This document shows, piece by piece, positions 15,674-22,450 of a DNA stretch of 40,316 nt. A model generated the notes under the pieces. That model did no database searches. It was not told where the DNA came from and saw only the letters and a program-made list of their open reading frames with translations. Within the stretch, counting starts at the first letter, position 1. Each line of letters opens with the position of its first letter. The translations under genes were made by a program, and so were the position numbers. Source of the stretch: Candidatus Solibacter sp. (GTDB taxonomy: Bacteria; Acidobacteriota; Terriglobia; Bryobacterales; Bryobacteraceae); NCBI GenBank assembly GCA_013822245.1, contig PNKE01000035.1, positions 1 to 40,316 on the forward strand, read 5' to 3'.

Positions 15674-17080
15674 GTGCAGGTTTTCTTACAAGCCAAGTTG
15701 TTGGGCATCGAAGCGTTCGCCGCCACGGCCGCGGGTGAACTGGACTCGCTGGCCGGCCGCTGCCTCTATGCCAGCATCCTTTCCGACGCCATCCCTCGCG
15801 CCCTGCTCGACCATCTGCAACTCTCCCACCAGTTGATCGGCTCCGCCGGCGGCGGCCAGTTCCTGGTGATGCTCACCACCGAAAGCGTCCCTGAGGCCCA
15901 TAACTACCTCGCGGAAACCACCCGCGCCTTGGCCCGGGTTTCCAATCGAACCCTCCGTCTGGCCTGGGCCGCCACTGAAAATCTGGGCGACTGGTCTGAT
16001 ATCCGTAAGCGCCTCACCGAGCAGTTGAACCGCTGGCGCGGCCTCGACGCCGTCGAACCCGAGGGCCTGTTTGAACCGTTCACCCCGCAACCGGACGGCG
16101 CCGGCGATCCCTTCGCCGGTCTCTATCGCGGCATTCCGGCCTCCATCGCGGCGCGCTTCGACCTCAGCCAGCCGCTCCTGCTCGCCCCGGCCGATTCCGA
16201 ACTTCCGCTCGCCCGCCACGCCGCGCCCGGCCACCAGAAAGCGGGCAACGCGCAGGCCGGTACGGCCGTGCTGGCGTCCCGCGCAAGAGGCCGCAAGCTC
16301 TGGGGCGTTCTCCGCGCCGATGTCGATCAGTTCTCCGCCCGGTTGCGCCGGGCGCGGACCATCGACGAGTCGCTCGAATGCTCGCTGTTTTTCCGCAACT
16401 TCTTCGCCGGCGAGGTCCAGGTGCTCTGCGCGCAGGCCGAGTTCTGGCAAAAGGTGACTATCCTCTATACGGGCGGCGACGAGTTCGCCATCGCCGGATC
16501 CTGGGATGCCCTGATCCCCTTCGCCCGCGAGATGGAGCGGCTGTTCAAGCAGACCGCCGAAGAGTTTCTTAAGGATATGGCCGGAGTCGAGGGCAAGACC
16601 CTCTCCATGGGCCTTTCCCTGGCGCCCGCCGGCACGCCGCCCGCAATCGTGTATTCCGAGGCCGGACGCCAGTTGGAGATCGCCAAATCCACTCGCAACG
16701 ATGGCATCGCTCTTTTCGGCCGCGCTCTCGATTGGAAGCAGATGGCCGAGGCTGCCGAAACCAGGGACGCCATGGTTCGTCTGGTCGAGCAGTTCGGCTG
16801 CTCGCCGTCGTATTTGGGCGAACTGGCGGGTTTTTACCGGGAAAGCGATCGCATGCTGCCGCCAAAGGCATCGAAGTCCCGTAGCGAGCGCCAGTCGCGT
16901 CCTTGGCGGTTGCATGGCCGATTGAATAGGATGTTGGAAGGGCCGGAAAACCGCCGCGACTACTTGAAAGCCCGCGACCGGCTCATGGCCGAGTTCGTCC
17001 AGCGCAACCAGGCGCAGTTGAGGCTGAAGCCCTCCGGCCGCGTCGCCCTGGAATGGGCGCGGCTGTCGATGGACACCTGA
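15674..17080 (+). CDS. cas10: Type III-A CRISPR Cas10/Csm1, without HD domain
   Basis: A 468-residue large subunit, shorter than the usual 700-850 residues. It begins directly with the first Palm domain (LQAKLLGIEAFAATAAGEL, then LAGRCLYASIL and GSAGGGQFLVML). The HD nuclease domain that normally precedes it is absent; the GTG start has GAGG upstream and a stop lies in frame just before it. The second Palm domain has LWGVLRADVDQF at 209-220 and YTGGDEFAIAGSWDAL at 265-280, where family members have GGDD, the cyclic-oligoadenylate synthetase site. Here it is GGDE. The C-terminus is the helical D4-type domain. It is first in an operon with csm2 to csm5. Without an HD domain it should not cut DNA; nucleotide signalling is possible. 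Confidence 0.88.
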   Translation: MQVFLQAKLLGIEAFAATAAGELDSLAGRCLYASILSDAIPRALLDHLQLSHQLIGSAGGGQFLVMLTTESVPEAHNYLAETTRALARVSNRTLRLAWAATENLGDWSDIRKRLTEQLNRWRGLDAVEPEGLFEPFTPQPDGAGDPFAGLYRGIPASIAARFDLSQPLLLAPADSELPLARHAAPGHQKAGNAQAGTAVLASRARGRKLWGVLRADVDQFSARLRRARTIDESLECSLFFRNFFAGEVQVLCAQAEFWQKVTILYTGGDEFAIAGSWDALIPFAREMERLFKQTAEEFLKDMAGVEGKTLSMGLSLAPAGTPPAIVYSEAGRQLEIAKSTRNDGIALFGRALDWKQMAEAAETRDAMVRLVEQFGCSPSYLGELAGFYRESDRMLPPKASKSRSERQSRPWRLHGRLNRMLEGPENRRDYLKARDRLMAEFVQRNQAQLRLKPSGRVALEWARLSMDT

Positions 17081-17125
17081 GCCGCGCCGGTTCGAAGCCG
17101 GAATGGCCCACCCCGAGGTACCGAG

Positions 17126-17920
17126 ATGAGCGAATTCGAAAACGAACAGATCCCCGCCGAGGCAGCTCCCGCCGTCCAGGCTGAAGCCGTGCCGGAACCA
17201 ACCGCCGTAGCGCAGGTCTCGGAAGCCGCCCCCGGGCCCGAGTCTGCCCCGGCCCCCGAACCCGCTGCCGAACCGGCCCCTTCCACCGAGGCCGCCGCCG
17301 AACCTGCCGCTGAATCCGCTCCGGCGTCCGCTGAATCCGCTCCTCGCCAGAACCAGGGCCGGCCCGCCGGCGAAGCCCGTCCACCACGCAAGCAGGGCGA
17401 AGGCAAGCCGCGCGGCGAGCGCCCCCCGCGTCCGGAAGCCAGGAATGATAAGGTGGCGGACCGTCCCGATCGCGGCGACAGGCCCAAGACCGGCGAACGC
17501 CGTGACGACCGCCTCCGCGCCCGTGATGGCCGTCCCGCGGGCCGCGATCATGGACGCCCGATGGGCCGTCCCGATCTGCCGGTCGAAATCGACATCGAGA
17601 AACTGATGGCCGACAGCCTGTATCTCGACAATCAGGCCCACGCCGTGGTCAGCCGCATCCGTGAGATGGATGCCGGTACCCGCAGCCAGGTCCGCCGGCT
17701 GTTCAGCGCCGTGCGCCGCGCCTGCCGCGCCGCCGATTCCGACCGCCAGCACCAGTTCGTCATGCTGCGCGCCCGGCTGGCCTACACCATCGCCCGCCAC
17801 CAGTTGCGCAGCCTGGACCCCCTCGAACGGCTCCTCCTTCAGGTCACCCGCAAGAACGATCCGCGCGCCTATGAGCGCTTCCGCGACCTGTTTGAAGCCA
17901 TCGTCGCCTATAACGAATAA
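17126..17920 (+). CDS. csm2: Csm2 small subunit with long disordered N-terminal extension
   Basis: A 264-residue protein, about twice the usual 120-140 residues of Csm2. Residues from about 150 onward match the Csm2 helical fold (MDAGTRSQVRRLFSAVRRAC, then VMLRARLAYTIARHQ, and RFRDLFEAIVAYNE at the C-terminus). Csm2 stacks along the crRNA-target duplex on the Cas10 side. Residues 1-150 are low complexity: an acidic Ala/Pro/Glu part to about 75, then a basic Arg/Lys/Gly/Pro part (about 75-150) that could bind nucleic acid. The start has GAGG upstream. It lies 45 bases after cas10 and 25 before csm3. Confidence 0.82.
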   Translation: MSEFENEQIPAEAAPAVQAEAVPEPTAVAQVSEAAPGPESAPAPEPAAEPAPSTEAAAEPAAESAPASAESAPRQNQGRPAGEARPPRKQGEGKPRGERPPRPEARNDKVADRPDRGDRPKTGERRDDRLRARDGRPAGRDHGRPMGRPDLPVEIDIEKLMADSLYLDNQAHAVVSRIREMDAGTRSQVRRLFSAVRRACRAADSDRQHQFVMLRARLAYTIARHQLRSLDPLERLLLQVTRKNDPRAYERFRDLFEAIVAYNE

Positions 17921-17945
17921 GGAATCTGTCCACACCCGAGGATTT

Positions 17946-18782
17946 ATGAGCTCACATACCGCCGCCACCAAACTTGGCCTCATCGGGAAACTCCTGCTCG
18001 ATGGCGAAATGATCTGCGAGTCCGGCCTCCACATCGGGGCCGGCAAAGGTTCGCTCGACCTGGGCGGCGCCGATAACCCCGTCGTCAAGGACGCCTTCGG
18101 CCGCCCCTACGTCCCCGGCAGCTCCATCCGCGGAAAACTGCGTTCACTGCTCGAGCACGCCTCGGGAGGCGTCTCGCCCTCGGATCTGGTTTTCCTGTCC
18201 CGCCGCCGCGGCCAGGAGGTCCGCATCCACCAGACCGACGATCCCGGCGACGAAATCTGCCTCCTGTTCGGCCGCAACCCCGGCCGCATGGACCGCGCCT
18301 CGGGCGACCACCTCGACACCGCCACCGCCACCCCGGCAAGGCTGACCGTCTACGACGCCCCCCTCGATCTCGATTCCATCACCCCGCAGATGCGCGAAAA
18401 CCTCGACGACGAACTCACCGAAGTTAAAAGCGAAAACGCCATCGACCGCATCACCTGCCAGGCCAACGCCCGTACGCTCGAGCGCGTCCCCGCCGGCGCC
18501 AGGTTCAAGGTCCGTTTCGTCGTGGACATCCTCTGCGCCGAGGACCGCGAACTCGTCGCCAAACTCATCCAGGGCCTCCGTTTGCTCGAGGACGACGCTC
18601 TCGGCGGAGGCGGGTCCCGCGGCAGCGGACGCGTCCGCTTCGCCAACTGGACCGCAAGCTGGCGCAACCGCGGCTATTACGCCGCCGGCGAAGCCGGCCA
18701 GGCTGTCGTTGATGCGGCCGCCGCGACATCCGATCTGCAGGCCGCCGTGCTGGCTTCCGAATTCGCGGCCAAACTGGCCTGA
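17946..18782 (+). CDS. csm3: Csm3 backbone subunit (RAMP, Cas7 group)
   Basis: A 278-residue protein that forms the repeated backbone of the Csm complex and cleaves target RNA at 6-nt intervals. The N-terminal CESGLHIGAGKGSLDLGGADN is followed by PVVKDAFGRPYVPGSSIRG. Asp43, in GGADNPV, aligns with the catalytic Asp33 of the Streptococcus thermophilus protein, so target cleavage should be intact. VKSENAIDRITCQANARTLERVP is the thumb and family signature, and GGGGSRGSGRVRF the glycine-rich RAMP loop. The ATG at 17946 has GAGG close upstream. Confidence 0.93.
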   Translation: MSSHTAATKLGLIGKLLLDGEMICESGLHIGAGKGSLDLGGADNPVVKDAFGRPYVPGSSIRGKLRSLLEHASGGVSPSDLVFLSRRRGQEVRIHQTDDPGDEICLLFGRNPGRMDRASGDHLDTATATPARLTVYDAPLDLDSITPQMRENLDDELTEVKSENAIDRITCQANARTLERVPAGARFKVRFVVDILCAEDRELVAKLIQGLRLLEDDALGGGGSRGSGRVRFANWTASWRNRGYYAAGEAGQAVVDAAAATSDLQAAVLASEFAAKLA

Positions 18783-18794
18783 TCCACCCGACCC

Positions 18795-19808
18795 ATGTAT
18801 ACACCGGCCATCATCGTCCGGCTCCGCCCCGTCACTCCCTGGCGCATCGGTCCCGATTCGGGTTCGCTCGAACAGGCCGCCCCGCTGCTGCACAGCGACG
18901 CGCTGTTCGGAGCGCTCTGCGAGGCCATGGGGCAGTTGGGCACGCTCGAAGAGTGGCTCGCCGCCGCCGCTCCAGCCTACGGCGCCCCGGCCTGCCGGAT
19001 CTCTTCCGCATTTCCGTTCCAGCGCACCGCGCTTTACGTTCCGCCCCCAGCCGGCATCTGGCCGCCGCCCTCGGCTTCCGGACGCCAGCGCTGGAAGGGC
19101 GCGGCGTTGATCCCCGCTGGCGCTGTCCGGGATCTTCTCAAAGGGAACCAGATCAAGGATGACGACTGGTTCGTCGACGCCCACAGCGGCTGTCTGGTCC
19201 CCGTCGGTACCCGCGCCACGACAGGCCCGTTCCGCATCCTGCACCGCGGTTTCGCCGCCGTCGACCGGCTCAACCCGGCCGCGCTGCTGCCGCGCACCGT
19301 CGCCTGTCTCCAGTTCGCCCCTGGTTCCGGACTGTGGTTCGCCGTGACGTTCGACAATCCGGTGGCCTACGCCGTCTGGGCCCCCAAAATCGAACAGGCC
19401 ATGCGCGTGCTCGCCGACACCGGTATCGGCGGCCTGCGCTCAGCCGGCTTCGGCCGCGGCCGGCCGCCGCTCATCCAGCCCGGTGTGCTCGAGGAGATGC
19501 TCTTGCCTGGTGTCGCTGTCTCTACACCCGGCCCCACGGGCGCATGGTGGACACTCTCTTTGTTCAGTCCCGCGGCGTCGGATCGGGTGGACTGGTCCTC
19601 GGGCCACTATCAGTTGCTTGAACGCTCCGGCCGTTCGGGCGGCGCATTGAAGAAATCCACCCGCCTGGTCCGCGAAGGCTCGGTCCTCATAGCTCCTGCT
19701 GCTCCGCTGGGCCGTTGCCTGGATGTGGCCCCGGCCTCGGCCAGCCATCCCGTCCTGCGGCCCGGCTTCGCCGTGTCGCTTCCCATCCCGTGGCAGGTGG
19801 CCCAATGA
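18795..19808 (+). CDS. csm4: Csm4 subunit (RAMP, Cas5 group)
   Basis: A 337-residue protein that in Csm complexes binds the 5' tag of the crRNA and holds Cas10. It begins with the RAMP strand MYTPAIIVRLRPVTPWRIG and the helix HSDALFGALCEAMGQLG, and has the glycine-rich loop GIGGLRSAGFGRGRPP at about 210. Length and order fit Csm4. The start lies 12 bases after the csm3 stop without a clear ribosome-binding site, so translation is probably coupled. Its stop overlaps the csm5 start by 4 bases. Confidence 0.88.
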   Translation: MYTPAIIVRLRPVTPWRIGPDSGSLEQAAPLLHSDALFGALCEAMGQLGTLEEWLAAAAPAYGAPACRISSAFPFQRTALYVPPPAGIWPPPSASGRQRWKGAALIPAGAVRDLLKGNQIKDDDWFVDAHSGCLVPVGTRATTGPFRILHRGFAAVDRLNPAALLPRTVACLQFAPGSGLWFAVTFDNPVAYAVWAPKIEQAMRVLADTGIGGLRSAGFGRGRPPLIQPGVLEEMLLPGVAVSTPGPTGAWWTLSLFSPAASDRVDWSSGHYQLLERSGRSGGALKKSTRLVREGSVLIAPAAPLGRCLDVAPASASHPVLRPGFAVSLPIPWQVAQ

Positions 19809-20950
19809 ACCGCTACCGCTTCACCTGCCTGACCCCCGTGCTCGCCGGTGACGGCGGCCGCCTGGCGCCCATCGACTACATGGTGTGGAAGGATCAGATC
19901 AACGTCCTGGACCAGAAACGCATCTTCCGTCTGCTGTCGCGCGGTCCGCGGCTGGACTCCTATCTGGCCCAGATCCGCCGCGCCGAAAAGCTCGACTTCG
20001 CCTCCTGGGGCGGCTATGCCCAGAACTTCGCCCTGCGCCGCATTCCCCTTGACGACGCCTCGCTGGCTGCTTCGTTCGACCGCGCCCGTCCCGAGGATCT
20101 GTTCATCCCAACCTTCGCCACCACGCCGCGGGCAACGCTCTACCTGCCGGCCAGCGTCCTGAAGGGCGCGCTTCGAACGGCAATGATCGTTTCGCGGACC
20201 AACCTGAATCAGGTGCGGGCCAACGTCAATCATGCGGCCACACGCAGCGCCGCGCGCCTGCTGGAACAGGTCTCGGTGGGCGATGCGGGCTCCTGCCGCA
20301 CCCGTCCGCTAAGCATGGCGGATTCCGTCGAACTGCCCGCCGCCCTGACCCGTGTGTACCTCACGCGCACTTCGACGCTCTTGGCCCGCGGCAAGGGTCT
20401 GGAGCTTGGCTGGAAATGCGGCTCCAGGGGCGCGGTCGATGCCCGCCGCGTGGCCGAATCGACGCCGGCATTCGCCGAGATGGCGCCGCCCGGAACGGTC
20501 TTTGAAGGCGGTTGGTCCCAACCGGCCTCATTGTCCAGCCCCGCTGTGCTCCAGGCTTTGAGATGGAAGGACCCCGCCGGCGCGAAACAGTTCGCCGAAG
20601 CCGCCAATATCGCCGCTGAACGGCTGCTCGCCTACCAGCGCGCCTATGCCGAGGCGGCTGGTTTGCAGACCGTCATCTCGTCGATCGACTCGTTGCGGGC
20701 CGAACTCGCCCGGGTTCGCCAATCCGCTTCGGCGGCTCTGGTTTGTGTCGGGTGGGGTACCGGTTACCTTGCCAAGGCGGCTCTGCTCGGCGTCGAACCC
20801 GAAGAGGCGCGGTCCGTGCTACGGGAATCTCCCGTCTACGGCCGCCAGATCGCTACGGGTCTGCCCTTCCCGAAGACGCGCCGGTTTGTCTTCTCCGGTG
20901 GCCAACCGCTCTGCCTGCCAGGGTGGGGGCGGATCGATTTCGTTCAATAG
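19805..20950 (+). CDS. csm5: Csm5 subunit (RAMP, Cas7 group, crRNA 3' cap)
   Basis: A 381-residue protein. It caps the 3' end of the Csm filament and takes part in crRNA maturation. The N-terminus RYRFTCLTPVLAGDGGRLAP, then IDYMVWKDQINVLD, and the motif LYLPASVLKGALRTAMI at 112-128 are typical of Csm5 (usual form LPGSSLKGALRT). The C-terminal region ends in a glycine-rich VCVGWGTGYLAKAALLG. The start overlaps the stop of csm4 (ATGA). It is the last cas gene; there is no cas6, csm6 or array after it. Confidence 0.88.
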   Translation: MNRYRFTCLTPVLAGDGGRLAPIDYMVWKDQINVLDQKRIFRLLSRGPRLDSYLAQIRRAEKLDFASWGGYAQNFALRRIPLDDASLAASFDRARPEDLFIPTFATTPRATLYLPASVLKGALRTAMIVSRTNLNQVRANVNHAATRSAARLLEQVSVGDAGSCRTRPLSMADSVELPAALTRVYLTRTSTLLARGKGLELGWKCGSRGAVDARRVAESTPAFAEMAPPGTVFEGGWSQPASLSSPAVLQALRWKDPAGAKQFAEAANIAAERLLAYQRAYAEAAGLQTVISSIDSLRAELARVRQSASAALVCVGWGTGYLAKAALLGVEPEEARSVLRESPVYGRQIATGLPFPKTRRFVFSGGQPLCLPGWGRIDFVQ

Positions 20951-20988
20951 TCCTGGACCGGTTCGGGTCCCGTCATGGTCCTCAGTCT

Positions 20989-21043
20989 GGCGGGTCCGCC
21001 CGGATCGCCATGCTATCATGAACCCATTGGCGGAAGCTCCGCC
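20989..21043 (+). promoter_or_regulatory. Hairpins and extended -10 promoter upstream of the ATPase gene
   Basis: Two short hairpins flank a candidate promoter: GGCGG/CCGCC at 20989-21000 and GGCGGA/TCCGCC at 21029-21043. Between them TGC-TATCAT (21011-21019) is an extended -10 element with no clear -35 box. Transcription would start near 21026 and the second hairpin would be in the leader. The ATPase may therefore be expressed separately from the csm genes. Confidence 0.35.
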
Positions 21044-21090
21044 ACGGAGGGACGCGACGTCCGAAGCTTGCGGATTGTCTCGGCAGGTCT

Positions 21091-21987
21091 ATGTATAACG
21101 CCTTTTTCGGCTTCAGGGAAAGCCCCTTCAATCTCAGCCCGGACCCGTCTTTTTTCTACCGCAGCCCGCAGCATGAGGAAGCTCTGGCCAACCTCATCTA
21201 CGGCGTCCACAGCCGGAAGGGCTTCATCGTCCTCACCGGCGAAGTCGGCACCGGCAAGACCACCATGCTCGAGTGCCTCCGCGACTACCTCGATTCCCAG
21301 TACATCGAGTTCGCCTTCATTTTCAATTCCAGGATTACCACCGATCAGTTCTTCGAGATGATTGCCTACGACCTGGGCCTCAACTGCTCGCATAAGTCCA
21401 AGACCGAGGTGCTGTTCGCTCTCAACGCCCTGCTGATCGAGCAGGGCCAGCAGGGCCGCACGACCGTGCTCATCGTCGATGAGGCCCATAACCTCGAATG
21501 GGATGTCCTCGAAGAGATCCGCCTGCTCGGCAATCTCGAGAACCCCAAGATGGGCAAACTGCTGCAGATCATCCTCGCCGGCCAGCCCGAACTCGACCGC
21601 AAACTCGATGCTCCCAACCTGCGCCAGTTGAAACAGCGCATCGTGCTGCGCTGCAACCTGTCGTCTTTCCAACTGCAAGAGACAATCGAGTATGTTTGCA
21701 GCCGCCTGTCCAAGGCGGGCATGGCTTCACAGACCGTCTTCCCCGAGGAACTGCTGCGCGAAGTGCATCAGCGCAGCCAGGGCATTCCCCGCGTGATCAA
21801 CGCCATCTGCGACAACCTCCTGCTCACTGCCTTCGCCCTCGAACAGCGTCACTGTACTCTCGACATGCTGGACGAGGTCTGCAACGATATGCGCCTCGAC
21901 TGGCCGGGAAAGCGGTCAAAGACCCGGGGCGGGCTGCCTGGCGCCGATCCGGCTCATCCTGCTTCCTTCATCACTCCTCGCGAGTAG
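21091..21987 (+). CDS. ExeA/GspA-type AAA ATPase
   Basis: A 298-residue cytoplasmic AAA+ ATPase. The opening MYNAFFGFRESPFNLSPDP is the signature of the ExeA (GspA) family and of the XrtA-associated ATPases. Walker A is GEVGTGKTT at 50-58, Walker B VLIVDEAHNL at 126-134, followed by the sensor and lid region (GIPRVINAICDNLLLTAFA). No peptidoglycan-binding or membrane domain is seen, unlike full ExeA (about 550 residues), so it is the short ATPase-only form. Such proteins occur in type II secretion, exopolysaccharide export and transposition (TniB-like). Here the neighbours are csm genes upstream and surface-protein genes downstream. Confidence 0.82.
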   Translation: MYNAFFGFRESPFNLSPDPSFFYRSPQHEEALANLIYGVHSRKGFIVLTGEVGTGKTTMLECLRDYLDSQYIEFAFIFNSRITTDQFFEMIAYDLGLNCSHKSKTEVLFALNALLIEQGQQGRTTVLIVDEAHNLEWDVLEEIRLLGNLENPKMGKLLQIILAGQPELDRKLDAPNLRQLKQRIVLRCNLSSFQLQETIEYVCSRLSKAGMASQTVFPEELLREVHQRSQGIPRVINAICDNLLLTAFALEQRHCTLDMLDEVCNDMRLDWPGKRSKTRGGLPGADPAHPASFITPRE

Positions 21988-22450
21988 CCTGGCAGGCGCG
22001 GAGGTGGATGTCACGCTTGTCCGCGTTGCGCGCCGCCCCGGATTGAGTGATGCACACCTGCTGCCAGCGCGATGTATTCCTTCGGCGTCAAGCCAATCGG
22101 CAGCGAATCGCCCGCCGCCGCGTATGCGATGCGCGGCAGGGCTCCGCGGCCAGCGCTTCGCCTCTCGTCGTTGTGGAAATGCCATCAACGCCCTCCTCCC
22201 GTTTCGCTCTGGCGGCAACCCTTCAATCCTTCAATCCGCGCGGCCGCACCCGCCTTCTACCGCAGTCTACTAGTACCACTTCGCCCTCCTTGTTTAAGGT
22301 CAACAACTTAGATGGACATGCTTGATCCCATACCTGAGTACTACGGATTTATCCTAAGTCGTTCTGGACCGACAGTTCATTAGCATAGGGTTAACCCCTT
22401 AGTAGCGGGGCCGGCACGGACTGCCGTGTCCTTATTGTTAGGTTTGCCCT
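21988..22450. other. Intergenic region, possible decayed ORF and hairpin
   Basis: No intact gene is seen. On the minus strand around 22050-22180 one frame reads LPRIAYAAAGDSLPIGLTPK, then EYIALAAGVHHSIR, which looks like real protein but has no start, so it may be a fragment. From 22260 to 22400 the DNA is much less GC-rich than the rest. A hairpin (GGCACGG/CCGTGTC, loop ACTG) lies at 22413-22430 just before the small secreted ORF. Confidence 0.35.

Noticed and set aside
15686-18088. An 800-codon minus-strand ORF
   Set aside because: It is the shadow of cas10 and csm2 on the other strand; the plus-strand frames match known families.
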